From Bacteroidales bacterium UBA2287 (GTDB lineage: Bacteria > Bacteroidota > Bacteroidia > Bacteroidales > Tenuifilaceae), in NCBI GenBank assembly GCA_002345675.1, contig DDWL01000066.1, forward strand, positions 175,094 through 239,093: DNA of 64,000 nt, read 5' to 3'. The position numbers were made by a program, and so were the translations under genes. Within the stretch, counting starts at the first letter, position 1. Each line of letters starts with the position of its first letter. The notes under the pieces are model-generated. The model was not told the DNA's origin. It made no database searches and saw only the letters and a program-made list of their open reading frames with translations. Below are positions 1 to 12,500 of the stretch, in pieces.

Positions 1-6
1 GTTTTT

Positions 7-816
7 TTAATTCTTCAAACTCATCTTTTCAATATTGCTTATTAGCCAACCTGAGTTGGTGGTTGTTCGGTTAAACTCTTCGACAGTTATTTTCCAACCC
101 GGAAATGAAATATAGTACACTACATTTTCGATGGTTTGAATTTTTATTCGATTTTTTGCCGCTTCGGTTAAAAACAGCATTGTAGAATTGGTTGCCAACG
201 TAGTTGAAAAGTAATAGATTGGGTTGGTTTGCCCATTAATTTTTTTTGTATTTATAAAGCTGGTTTCGTGACTGTTGGGTGCAATAAAATGAGTTCGTAA
301 GCTGTCGCCAATTGCTGCAAAGCAGTCGGTTTCAACACTGCTAATAACCCACTTTGCCGAGCGATCGTGAAGTACTTCGGGAGTTAGCTCCACTTTAGCC
401 TTTTGGGGTTTGCCAAAATACATAAAGTTAACAATGGTGTAAGCCTTAACCTGCTCGCTAAACAGGGTAATTGTTTTTGAGTTGTTGGGCTCATCGATAA
501 AGGCAATAAATTCGCTGCACAAAACCCTATAGGATGAATCGTTTGGGTTTGTTAGCCGTTCATCCTCTGAATTAAAGAGGTAGAATATATAGTTTGCACG
601 TGGAATTTTTTGTGCAAACTCGTCTGAAATGGAGTTTCCTTTCCAGTCGGTTTTGTAGTTGAACCTGTCGACAAACTCGCCAAACTGCTTCACCTGAAGG
701 TGGTATTCGGCAGGCGTTCGAAGAGACGCGCTTACATTAAAACTCTTTTGAGCATTTAAATTTAAACTTATTGCTAAGAGAATTAAACCAAAGAAAAGAA
801 AAATTGCTCGACTCAT
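7..816 (-). CDS. Exported protein of unknown function
   Basis: 269 residues. It starts with a clear signal peptide (hydrophobic FLFFGLILLAISL, cut near LNAQ), so it is predicted to be periplasmic or surface exposed. No family was recognised with certainty. The central part (residues ~95-165) has the alternating pattern of a small alpha+beta domain resembling the NTF2-like parts of the two upstream genes; this is inference. It is the last of four minus-strand genes behind the giant T9SS protein, separated from the preceding gene by 110 bp that hold a palindromic repeat, so it may be co-transcribed or have its own promoter. Confidence 0.8.
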   Translation of the reverse strand: MSRAIFLFFGLILLAISLNLNAQKSFNVSASLRTPAEYHLQVKQFGEFVDRFNYKTDWKGNSISDEFAQKIPRANYIFYLFNSEDERLTNPNDSSYRVLCSEFIAFIDEPNNSKTITLFSEQVKAYTIVNFMYFGKPQKAKVELTPEVLHDRSAKWVISSVETDCFAAIGDSLRTHFIAPNSHETSFINTKKINGQTNPIYYFSTTLATNSTMLFLTEAAKNRIKIQTIENVVYYISFPGWKITVEEFNRTTTNSGWLISNIEKMSLKN

Positions 817-859
817 TGAGAAATTGTTTAAGTTTTTATTAGTAATAATTAGTGTAGCA

Positions 860-919
860 AAAACCCACGCCCCGATAAATATTAGGACGTGGCTATTGTA
901 AAAATAAAATTTAAACAGA
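860..919. repeat. GCCACG-hairpin intergenic repeat, copy E1 (degenerate)
   Basis: Imperfect hairpin CCACGCCCC...GGACGTGG (865-892) followed by AATTTAAACAGA (908-919). It matches the core and right end of the elements at 47135-47243 and 47838-47938. The left end is not recognisable. It lies between two genes of the same operon. Confidence 0.6.
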
Positions 920-926
920 CTCTGAA

Positions 927-1553
927 TTAAACCTTTTTAGTTTCGGTAGCCTTAATGTTGCCAAGGAAAACCCTCCATTTTTTCTCGTTAAAGAACTTGT
1001 CCTCAACTAGGTCGATTACAATTTCGATTTCCTTTTTGGTTACATCTTTATACACCAAATTGTCGCCAGTAAAACCTGTAAATTCCTGTATAACAGTGGC
1101 CGACGAGTAGTAGCGCCCATCGGGACCCTTTGTAAAGCTCGAAATGTAAACCAGGTCGTAAAACTTAATAACCACTGTGGTATATGGAAGCGATTTAAGG
1201 CGCGCAAGGTATTTTTCCATTGTACGCGATTGAATGTTAACCGAACCGTCGGGCATAATAACCGATGTTTGCATTTCGGCACCTTTGAAGAATAGTTTCA
1301 ATGCTTCTTTTTCGGCCATGCTGCGCCTTTCGGCTGGTTGATCCTTGCTGCCAATGGTTACAATGTGCTGCTGAAACTCTTCAACCTTTTGCTTGGTTTG
1401 CTCTTTAAAAATTTCAATGTCGGAATCGGAAAGGTCAATTTCATCAACTATTTTAGCCTCTTTGCTGCTTGCAGCAGTTTTTAGTGGTTCTTGAGCATAA
1501 TTTGAAATGAAAAAACCAATAAAGACTAAAGTAAGTAAGTGTTTCATATTCAT
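927..1553 (-). CDS. Exported protein, possible NTF2-like fold
   Basis: 208 residues. A signal peptide (LLTLVFIGFFISNYAQ) is followed by a charged helical stretch (~30-90). The remaining domain (~85-205) runs LFFKGAEM, YLARLKSLPY, VIKFYDLVYIS, RYYSSATVIQEF, KKWRVFLGNIKA, which resembles NTF2/SnoaL-like domains by eye. A similar series is seen in the gene just upstream in transcription order. It sits 19 bp downstream of that gene, so the two are almost certainly co-transcribed. A periplasmic accessory role for the exported giant protein or the barrel protein is inference only. Confidence 0.8.
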   Translation of the reverse strand: MNMKHLLTLVFIGFFISNYAQEPLKTAASSKEAKIVDEIDLSDSDIEIFKEQTKQKVEEFQQHIVTIGSKDQPAERRSMAEKEALKLFFKGAEMQTSVIMPDGSVNIQSRTMEKYLARLKSLPYTTVVIKFYDLVYISSFTKGPDGRYYSSATVIQEFTGFTGDNLVYKDVTKKEIEIVIDLVEDKFFNEKKWRVFLGNIKATETKKV

Positions 1554-1572
1554 ATAATTGAATGTTATTATA

Positions 1573-3495
1573 TTAAAACTTGTAGTTCACTCCAAACTTA
1601 ACACCATATTTTGAAACCGCAACCTTTTTTGCAGCCGATGTAACCCCAAAAGCATCTGTATAATCTTTTGTATTCGAAAGGCTAGTTAATCCCCATGTAA
1701 CTTCGGGCCCAAAATACAGAGTTGTAAAATAGTTTATTGGCCAGCTAATTCCAATTGCCGTTCTTGCAGAAAAAAGAACTCCCGCTGCGTTACTTTTTCC
1801 ATTACTGTCGATTGTGCTACGGGTAATAAAGCCAAATTCAGGAGCGCTAATAGTTTGTAATCCAATAGGGTACTGCTCGTAGTAGCCCGAAGTAGCAAAA
1901 TTGCCTGAAGTAGCATAGGCTGAGTTTATATTAAAGGAGGCAACTAAGCCTGCTTCAACAAAAATGCCCCACTTTTCGGGATTGCTGTTGCTATGAAATG
2001 TAAAGGTGATGGGTACCGAAAGATAACCGAAGCTTAGTAGCGAGTCGTAAGCTGCTGCAACATTCTTTAGGTAAAGTTCTTCGTTTACATCGGCAAAGTA
2101 CTCGGTGCTTCGAAAGTTGCCATATAGCGAAGCATTTGCGCTAAAGCTACTGTAGCCTAGACCAAATGTTAAACCAGCACGATTGTGAAAGTACCATGTG
2201 GCCAGTGCTTCGGCGTTAAGTGCATTTTTGCCACTTTGATTCCACGAAAGTAATGAGCTACTCATTAAGTTTTGGTCGCTGTAACTCGAAACCCCACCTG
2301 ATATTGCGAATCCAATGTATAAACCCTTTCTTTTCAGTGAAGTAATCGATTTTTGTGGAAGTTCAATTGAAGTACTTGCCGATTGATTGTTGTAAAGGTT
2401 AACACCAAACTTGTCGATACTGGTAAGTTTAAAGTTTTTAAATGTATTCTCGGAGCGCTCGAACGAAACCTTAAAGTCGTACTTTGAGTTGTCGCGATGG
2501 ATGGTTTTGCCCATATACTTGCCCGAAAAAAACTTGTCGATATACCCGTTTATGTAATACTTTTCGTTCCCTTCGGGAATAACCTTGCCGTACTGAGCCG
2601 AGTCGATATTCATTCCAATGTTTCGGATACCCTCGGGGTACGAAGTTTCGATATTTTGCTGGTAATCGGCCACGCTAACCCATCGGTTTTGTGGATCGGG
2701 TTCAATATCGTTTGCCACCTTTAGGGTCGAATCCTTAAAAAGTCCCATAAACGAAATGCGGTAGTACGACTTGTCCTCGCCACTCTCCTTTGGGTCTGAT
2801 ATAAGATTAAGGAAGTTAATGTAGTCGTTTAGCAGGTAGCGCGTTTGATCCTTAACAAGCTGCATCTCTTTTTCGGAGAATTCCACACTTTTTACTTCGG
2901 CCAGCATTTTCGAATCGTACGATAGGTTTGCCTTTTTACTACTTCGTACACCAGCAATTTTGTAGTTTTCGAAGCTATTCCCCTTTTGAAAGAATGCTAT
3001 ACGAAAAAGGAGTTCCTCGGTGTTGCTGTTTTGCTGGCGGTTAATGTAGTTACCATTAATGCTCTTCTGCGTCATAATGTCAACGGTAAAAATATCGTTG
3101 CCATGCGAAATAATATTACCAGCTTTTAGGTTTTTAAAGTCGAGGGCTATTTTCATTCCGTCGGGATACCAAAGTAGCATATTGGCCACGTAGGTTTCCA
3201 ACTCGTAAGCTTCGCTAAGTTTATACGAAGGGTCGAGATCGTTGAAAATAATAGCCTTGCGGCTAACAAATTGGTCGATAAGTCTTTGGCTAACCTTGTT
3301 GAGTTCATCAGCATTGTCCATAATTTCGGCCATTTGGTTGGTGAGCTGTTCGTAGTTGCTAAGTACTTTTATGGCTTCGTTGTAAATAATAGCCTTTTGT
3401 TTATCCGAAATTTCGCTGGAGAATACTGAGCTCCCCATTGAAACTATCACCAGCACTAGCGCGAAGCTGAAAGTGCGTATTTTAAGTGTATTCAT
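1573..3495 (-). CDS. Exported protein with C-terminal outer-membrane beta-barrel
   Basis: 640 residues. A signal peptide ends around GSSVFSSE. Residues ~30-380 appear to hold two repeats of a mixed alpha/beta domain (Ile/Val-rich strands, NGYIDKFFSGKYMGKT) that resembles NTF2-like folds. Residues ~390-640 have alternating hydrophobic strands with glycine and aromatics (GLYIGFAISGG, AGLTFGLGYSSF, FVEAGLVASFNIN) and end in a C-terminal phenylalanine (GVNYKF), typical of a small outer-membrane barrel of the porin-like/OmpA-barrel kind. It follows the giant T9SS protein by 16 bp, so they share an mRNA. It may anchor or organise the exported protein at the outer membrane; that is inference. Confidence 0.8.
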   Translation of the reverse strand: MNTLKIRTFSFALVLVIVSMGSSVFSSEISDKQKAIIYNEAIKVLSNYEQLTNQMAEIMDNADELNKVSQRLIDQFVSRKAIIFNDLDPSYKLSEAYELETYVANMLLWYPDGMKIALDFKNLKAGNIISHGNDIFTVDIMTQKSINGNYINRQQNSNTEELLFRIAFFQKGNSFENYKIAGVRSSKKANLSYDSKMLAEVKSVEFSEKEMQLVKDQTRYLLNDYINFLNLISDPKESGEDKSYYRISFMGLFKDSTLKVANDIEPDPQNRWVSVADYQQNIETSYPEGIRNIGMNIDSAQYGKVIPEGNEKYYINGYIDKFFSGKYMGKTIHRDNSKYDFKVSFERSENTFKNFKLTSIDKFGVNLYNNQSASTSIELPQKSITSLKRKGLYIGFAISGGVSSYSDQNLMSSSLLSWNQSGKNALNAEALATWYFHNRAGLTFGLGYSSFSANASLYGNFRSTEYFADVNEELYLKNVAAAYDSLLSFGYLSVPITFTFHSNSNPEKWGIFVEAGLVASFNINSAYATSGNFATSGYYEQYPIGLQTISAPEFGFITRSTIDSNGKSNAAGVLFSARTAIGISWPINYFTTLYFGPEVTWGLTSLSNTKDYTDAFGVTSAAKKVAVSKYGVKFGVNYKF

Positions 3496-3511
3496 ACTAG
3501 TATTTAGGCTA

Positions 3512-6500
3512 TTACAGTTTTACAATTTTTTTAACTACAACGCTGTCGAGGTATTTAATTCTGCAGTAGTAAACCCCGCTTGGCTTATCGGCAAGCTCGA
3601 CAGTAAATCCGTTTGTGTTTTCAATTTCGAATTTTGCGAATACTTTTCCTAAAGCATCGAGAATTTCAACCTCAATTTTTTCAAGCTGCAGTTTATCGAA
3701 AGAAATGTAAGTTGAATTTATAGTTGGGTTTGGATATGCAGCAACTTCGCTATTTGTTATGTAACTAGCCGCAAAGTTGAGCGATGGTGCGGCAATGTTA
3801 ACAATATTGCTGGCCGAGTAGCACTCACTACCCTCGTTAATTTCTACATAGTAATCGCCGTAGTTTCGGTTTGCAACGTACTGGTGCGCTTTTGCTCCAA
3901 CAATTAGTTGATTGTTGTAGAACCAGCGGTAGTCGGTTGCAGCAATATTGCTACAGCCAAGAATCCAAACATTTGGTCCACGGGCGTTAAGTGTTGGCTT
4001 GGCCGGAGCTGGTTTTGTTGTAAGGGTTAAAATGTCCGATTCGTTAGCACATCCTCCCGCTCTTGCTTCAACATTATAGTCGCCAGCAATTAGTTTACCT
4101 GCATAAATTGGCGAAGTTGCCCCATTAATGCTTATTCCCGAACGCTTCCATTGGTAGTTTAATTCTGGAACCTCATTCGTTACAAGCAGCTCAACTTTGG
4201 TTCCAAAACAGAAATGGGTATTATTTGTAGCTTCTGAAATTGTAGGCTTACTTGGGAGTTCATTAATGGTTACCTGTACAGTTTGACTAAAAATATTGCA
4301 GATATTATTAGTATTGGTTAACTGAATTTTATAGCTGCCGCTTTGTGTTGCAGAGTAGCTATTGGAAGTTGCATTTTCAATGGCTTCATTGTTTCGATAC
4401 CATTGGAAGTATGGATTTGAATTAGAATTTACTGAGAAGTTTACACTAGTTCCGCTACAAACATTGGTTTCGCCGTAATTAAATGATGATATTGAAGGAA
4501 GCGGGTTTCTTGTTAAAGCAACTGCGGGAGAGGTTGCGCTACACAAAGCGCTATTTTCTACCTTTACCCTATAGTTACCACTTTCGGTTGCAACCAGTTG
4601 ATTGCTATTGGTGCCAATGATATTGTTACCCAAAAGCCATTGGTAGGTTAACACATTAGATTGACTGGTTTTTAACAAAATGCTGTTGCCTTCGCAAAAG
4701 TTTGTTGAAGTTGGGGGGTCGATTGTTGGTGTGTCTGGCGTATCGTTAACAACTACATCGATAGGCTGGCTAAAAATATTGCAACTGTTACTTGTATTAA
4801 TTAGCTGAATTTTATAGCTGCCGCTTTGTGTTGCAGAGTAGCTATTGGAAGTTGCATTTTCAATGGCTTCATTGTTTCGATACCACTGGAAGTATGGATT
4901 TGAAATAGAACTTGCTGTGAAATTTACGCTAGTGCCCCTACAAACATTAGTTTCGCCGTGGCTAAACGATGATAGGATAGGCAGCGGATTTCGAGTTACC
5001 GAAACCACATCGGTTGAAGTGGCATAGCAATTTACGTTATTTGCATACGTTTTTCCAACTCGTAAGCTGTAATTACCCGATTCGGTGGCTACTAAGCTGT
5101 TCGAGCCAGTTGCATAATCGGTAGTTCCTCGAAGCCAAGTGTAGCTGTCGGCCACTACGTTAGTACTCAGCGTAATGCTTTCGCCAGCGCAGAAAGTGGT
5201 AGATTGTTCGTCGTAACTTATGGCTGGAATTCCTGGTGATTCATTTACTGTTACTGTTTTTACTTCCGATTCGGCCCAACACATGGAGGAAAGGTTATTG
5301 GTAACAATTACCTTATAATTGGCCGAAACGGATTTAATTTTAATGGTATTTGTTCTGTGGACAACCTCCCCATCGCGTTGCCATGCGTAGCTGTAATTTT
5401 CGTTATAAGGAACAGAATAAATTACGCTATCGCCTAGGCAAAAACTGTTACTTCCATACTCGAGCGTTAGGTTGGTGTTAGGAGTAGTGGTAATAACAAC
5501 ATTTTGGCTTTTTACTGCCGTGCATCCGTTATTTGCAGTTGCGTTTAATGTTATTGTGTAATTTCCTATTGATGGGTAAATGTGACTGTCTGGGGATCCA
5601 TAGTTTGAAGTTTGGTTGTCGCCAAAATTCCATAGCCAAGTTTCAACGACTAAGCCATTGGTAGGAGGAGTAACAATAATAGTTGCGGCTAAACCTGAGC
5701 AAACATCGCTTACATTGAATGTTACATTTGGAATGGGTTTTACTTTAACTGTATTAAAAATAGTGTCAGTTTTACCCGAGTTATTTGTAGCAACAAGCCG
5801 AACTAAGAATTCGCCAGAATTTTGATAAACATGTTGTGGATTCTGATCTGTATTAAACGATGAGTTATCGCCAAAATTCCATTGCCAGGCAACAATTCCA
5901 TCGTAAGCCACCGAATTATCGGTAAATTGAGTTGCATTGCCCAAACAAACCGTATCGGCAGTAAAAAAGGCTTGAACTGGTTTTATTTGCAACGAATCAA
6001 TCCTAGACCATTGGCCTCCTTTGTACCCTCCATCTACAGCTTGCACTTGCCAGTAGTAATATTTACCATCATCTAAATCGGGCAAATTGAAAATTTTGTA
6101 AAAGTCGTTTAAGCCGGTATTGCCCATTTGGGGAACTGTACGTTTTTTAAAACCTACTGAATTAACAAAATGGGGTGCGTATAGATTTAAACTGTCTTTC
6201 GAAGTTCCAACCCTTATGTTGTAACTCATGGTGGTTATGGGGGTTTCGTCGGTTGAAACGCCATCCCAACTTATGAGCACCCCTCCACGAAGAGGTTCTT
6301 TTTTAAGGTTAGTTGGGGCAATGGCTGTATTGTTAGGTTCAAAACTACCAGCGCGCATAATAGTATTATTGGTATATAATTTAGTATAAACAACTTGACC
6401 GTTTTTACCTGTAATTACATAATCTAAATCTCCATCATTATTATAATCGCCAAATGCGGATGCACTAATGCCGGAACCAATCAAGCCTGTTTGATTAACC

Positions 6501-9500
6501 TCTTCAAAGCTTATTTCATTGTTGTTATTATAGCTGGTGTTTTTATAAAGCTTTGAATAGGGGGTTTCAAATTCTAACCAATCAAAATAACTCTTATAAC
6601 CAGATGCCAGTATATCGATATAACCATCGTTGTCATAGTCGCCCAGAACAACAGTACCATCAAATAATGGGGAAATTATTCCGGTTGATTCCTCAGTAAA
6701 AGATATATCGCCATTATTTCGATATAATTTTACCACAGAGGAACCTTCAATGGATTGTCCAAATAATAATATGTCAATAAAACCATCTTTATTAAAATCG
6801 GCAAGATTTACATATGAACGGTTTAGCTGTGCCAACTCTATTTGTGTTTGTTCTGTAAAAGTATTGCCTTCATTAAGGTATATTTTAGTAGTATAATTTC
6901 CCGATATTACTAAATCCAAATCACCATCGTTATTTAAATCGCCCCATTCAATGGCATTGCCAACAGGTAACTCAATCGCTACTTCGCTAAAGCTACTTCC
7001 ACTATTGTTTTTAAATAATTTGGTATAATAACCATTGTTGTCGCCAATAATAGTATCCTTTCCCGTAATTATAATATCCAGGTAACCATCATTATTATAA
7101 TCGGCCCATTTAGCATTGTCTAATTCAACAGGTGAGAGATTTGTAATATTCTGTTCTTCGAAATTATTACCATTTACATTTTTATATACTTTAATGAAAT
7201 ACTCAGTTTCATGAGGGTAAATTGAAGTATTTAACCAACTATATGAGACCAAAGCATCTTTATAACCATCATTATTGTAGTCACCCCATATGGCGTTTGT
7301 AATTTTCGTATAAATATCGACATAATTGAATATTGTTTGTGGTGAAAAAGTATTGTCCCCATTGTTAATATATAATAAAGACTCATTAAAATCATAACCC
7401 GAATCTGGGTCTTTTTCACCCGCGCCAGCCATATAAAGATCAAGATACCCGTCGTTATTAACATCAACCCATGAGGTAGTGGCATGTGAAAGATTTTTAG
7501 TTATTCCTGTAATAGAACTTGGCTGCTCCATAAATTTAGCCACGCCAAAAAGACCAGGGTTGCCAAAAGCAGATTGGGTACTATAAACAGGGCTGCTTGA
7601 TACCTCGCGGTATTCAATTACATGGAACATATAGCCATAATTAGGGTTTAAGCCATAAACCATAGTGCTGTCGGCTCTTCCATTGAATATGCAGTACCAG
7701 CCCGTAGTAGCTATTTGCTCGCCGTTACCATAGTAGGGGTCGGCAGTGTAGTATTCGTTATTTGCCGGACTAGCAATTCCGGTATTTGCATGTTTGCAAA
7801 ATACTACCCTATTCCCGTAGCTTCCATTATCCCAACGTAGCAAGAGTGAATTGGCCGAGCGAATTTCGGCACTTAAGTTGCTTGCCGGTAATTCGATACG
7901 TGTAATGATTTGTTCGGTAGCAAAATTACTTGGTGTATAAGAATTGTCAATGGCCTGCACGCTCCAATAGTAAGTACCTAAGGGTAAAGGCATACTAAAA
8001 ACCGTATCAATCCCTACATTTCCCTTGCTAGGAAGTAAAAGTGTACCATTTGCTAAAGCCTGAGCTGAAATTATATTACTGCCACCAGATGATGAGCCAA
8101 TACGAATATTGTAACTAATAACATTTTTTGGTGTAGTGTTGTCGGTTGATCTATTCCATGTAAAATATACTTTATCGGCTTTTTGAGTAGCCTTTAAACC
8201 GGTAGGTGTTGTTGGTGGGGTGTTTTGACTACGATCATTATTAATGTATAAATGGGTTACCAATACATCATCGGCTTTACTGGTAACTAACATATCAAGG
8301 TCGTAGTCGTTATCAAAGTCGCCAAACGACATGTTGCCCCCAATGTAGGCTGTTGTGTCGGTTAAAATACGTGAAAAGCTTCCGTCTTTATTGTTGCGAT
8401 AAATTTGGGTGTTGGATTCCGGTTGAACAATAATATTCTCCCAATTATCATCCCATACTTCCATTATATCAACAAACTGAAAAATATCTAAATATCCATC
8501 GTTATCATAATCTACCCATTCAAAAGCATTGTATCTGTCTGATTTTTTTAACTCTATAGCAGTTTGTTTGGTAAAGGTGTTGTTTCCATCATTTCGGTAA
8601 ACCGCGGAAAAATTAACAACACTCGACTCAATGATGCCACCAAGTAGTAAATCCAAATCACCATCGTTGTCGTAATCGCCCCATGTAGCATAACTGTTTA
8701 TTAGTGTGGGGAGTATAATAGTTGTTTGTTCGGTGAAGGTATTGTTGCCATTGTTTTTGTAAATCTTTGTTTTGTTGCCTTGAGTGGGGTAAAATTGCCC
8801 CCCGGTTAATATAAAATCTAGAAATCCATCGTTGTCGTAATCACCCCATTTAACCACTCCATTTGCAATGCCTTCAATGGTTGGGTGTGTTAACTCGCTA
8901 AAGGTATTATTGCCATTATTGGTATATATTTTTAGTACTAAATTGCCTGTATTGTCAAGCCCTGTTATAATAAGGTCATTAAAACCATCGTTGTTGTAAT
9001 CGCCCCAATCTAATGCACCCTTTTCAACTCCTATTATTGGAATACTTTGTGCCGAAAAAGACGAGCCATTATTTCTATAAATCTTGGTTTCTAGAGTGCT
9101 TCCATTTGAACCGCTTACAACAAAATCTAAATCATTATCGTTGTCGTAATCGGCCCATGCTATTGTGCCCTGAAGGTTTCCAAAAGATGTCTGAAATGTG
9201 AATGTCTTATCTCCATTGTTTTTGAAAAGTTTGGTTTGCATTGTTCCCCAATCATCAACAATGCCAGTATTTAAAAAATCGAGAAAGCCATTATTGTCGT
9301 AATCGCCCCAAAGCGCCATGCTTTCTTTCATATTAGCGGTTGGGGGGAAATTTTTATCCTTATAAAACAGATAATGCGGCGTGCTTATACTATCTAATAC
9401 AATTGGTAAATGGTTATTGTACAAAATATTTGAACCACTATTGTTGTAAGGGTAAATATGAAAATACCATTTGTCGAAAACTTCACTATTCCGCCAAGCG

Positions 9501-12500
9501 GAAAGGGTTTGTAATCCCTGTGGAATACTAATAAATCCCGTACCATCGGAAAGGTCTAAGTCAAGTTGGGGCATTGTGCCATTAACAGGGGCAGTAATTG
9601 AGCTGCTTTGGGATGCAATAATACAATATCCATCTGGCGCATCGGCAACAAAACGCACCCAGTTAGAGGTTGAGCCAAATAAATCCGAATTTACTAATGT
9701 TCCGTTTTTATTGTTACTGCTATTATCGGTAATTGTTGTAATTCCGCTATTGTTGTTATAGGCATTGCCTTGATTGAATTTATAGTAAACTAACAATCCT
9801 GTTTCCGATACTGACAATTCATTGTACATATTGGCAGCAATCTCAGTCTGGGTGCGCACTTTGTCCCAAATGCGGTATTCGTCCATTTTGCCATTAAAGT
9901 AACGTGAATCGCCAGCCCATCCACCAATTCTTGAGGCTGTTAAATTAACTGCTTTTAAAACCCCTAAATTAAACGATTGAATAACCTCGCCATTAACGTA
10001 AAAAATGGCCTTGCCCGAAACTGTGCTATATGTTAACGCGGTATGATACCATTGATTAGGTTGAAAAACAAATGAAGGTAAACATTCACTTCCTCCATTA
10101 ATAGTTAATTTTAAATGCCCGTTATCAAATTGATAGTGTATGCTGCCATCAACCCATGAATCGGTATTGAAAACCCCATTTAAACCCGTGGAAAATGCAT
10201 TGGAATTTATCCATGTTTCAATGGTAAATTCGTTTAAATTAGTGCCTAGTGCCGGAACAGCAATATAATCGTTTGTACCATCGAGTGCTATAGCATTACC
10301 TAATGAAACGGGACTGGCATCGGTCCAATTTAATTCAATGTTGCGGTTATTTTCGCTTACACTAAAATTAGTTACTTGGGTAATGGGGGCTGGTTTTAAA
10401 TAGCTTAACGAAGCGGAAGGTATTGTTCCGTCAGTTTTGTAATCAATGTAATTTCCGAAATTGGTAAAGGGCCAAATTTTGAAGAAATAGGTATTAGAAC
10501 CTTCAATGCCCGTAAATCCAGAATAATTTTTAGTCCCATAATCAACATAAATAGTTGCACACCCATCACTTAAATCGTTATCTTGAGTTACTGGGTTGGA
10601 ATCATAAGGAATATCACTAAAGGAGAATCGACAAGCTTGTATTAAATACCCTGTGGGTTCCTGTAAGGAACTTACCCAGTTTGATGAAGCGGCGGTTAAG
10701 GTGAAATTAGTTAAAGTTCCATTTTTAGCATTGGCGGTACCATCAGGCAATGTGGTTATGCCTGTATTATTACCACCGGCAATGCCCCTGTTAAAATCAT
10801 AACAAGCATAAAGTCCGGTCTCGTTGCCCGCTGGAGGAATACTCATATAGGTATTAATCTCAGTTGCAGTAAGCTCCTTGCTCCAAATGCTTACTTCGTC
10901 CATCGATCCATTAAAATAGGCATCAGCTGCCCAATTACTTCGTCCTAAATAACATTTGTTTCGAGCAATATTGGCTGGTATTTGCATGTTGCTCATAGAG
11001 CCGGATAAAACTCCATTAATATATAATTTGCCAACTCCGGTGTTCGAAATTGTGGCCGAAATATGTACCCATTTATCTACAGGAACCGTGCTTGTTGAGT
11101 TAAACTGGTAAGGAACTGTTCCTATATAATTTGCAAATGTTAAGGTGTTTGTTGTACCGTTACTCGCTATTAAGATGTTATTTACCCCTTGTCCTGTTCC
11201 AAAATCGAACAAACGCGACCATGAGTTAAAACTACTCCATTTAATCCATCCCATGTACGAAAAGCCAGATGTGAAATTTCCAGAAGGAGCCATTGATCCT
11301 AAATCTACATAATCATTTAATCCATCAAAGTTTAAGGCGTTGTTAATTTGGTTGCCAGGAGCCCTATAGGCATCTTCCCAGTTAAGAGATATTGTACCTA
11401 TATTACCAACTGTAAAATTGGTGGCATGCTTTATAGGTTCGGGTAATACAGTAATCGAAGAACTTGCATTAGGTACTGTACCATCGGTTTTGTAAAGAAT
11501 ATTTGTACCACTATTGGTGTATGGATAAAGTGCAAATTGATAGGTAGTACCCGATACCATTCCCACCCATTCACTAAATGTTTGTTGACTTTTAGCAATT
11601 TTAATAGCACCCAATCCATCCGATAAGTTTTTATCTTCAATAATGTCGATCCCATCAACTGGGGCAGTTATTGTGCTGCTGGATGCGATTATAAGATATC
11701 CATCGGGTGCAGGATTTGTTGCTGCATCAGACCAATTTAGAATTATATTACATAATGCTGAAGTGGCCGTGAAATTTGTTGCATGTTGGGTAGGTTTTGG
11801 TAGTAATTGTACTTGAGGAATGGGTAGGGTTTGGTTATATATTATTTCGGTACCACTATTTGAGTAAGGTATTATTTTAAAGTAGTAGGGCAAAAAAGTG
11901 TTAATGTTTGTCCATGAACTATACGAAGTTGTACCTATCGGAACTTTCACCGCACCAATGCCATCGCTCAAGTCAGAGTCGGTAACAAACTCGGTTCCGT
12001 TAATTATTGTTGGGAAAGTATTTGTTGTTGATGCTATTAATAGATAACCATCAGCGCCAGTGTTATTTTCATTCCATGTTAACAAATAGTTTCCGCCATT
12101 TATATCGATACTGAAATTACTAACATGATTTACCGGTTGAGGTTTTAAGATATATTTTTCTATCTGCGGAATAGGGGCAGTGGTTTTATAATCGATAACA
12201 GCTCCACGATTTGAATACGGATAAATGCGTACATAATATGTAGTAGACCCAATGATATTTGCCCAGTTTTCATAAAATTGAACGCTATGTGAAACTTTAA
12301 CCATGCCAAAACCATCGGATAAGTCAATGTCATCAACGGTGTTTACACCATCAACGGGTTCAATAAATGAGTTGGTATTCGAAACTACTATCAAATAACC
12401 ATCTGGTATTGTTGTACCTATGGCATCTGCCCAACTTAATGCAATACTATCGGGCTTGTTTGCAACGGTAAAATTAGTGACATGATTGGTAGGTTCGGGC

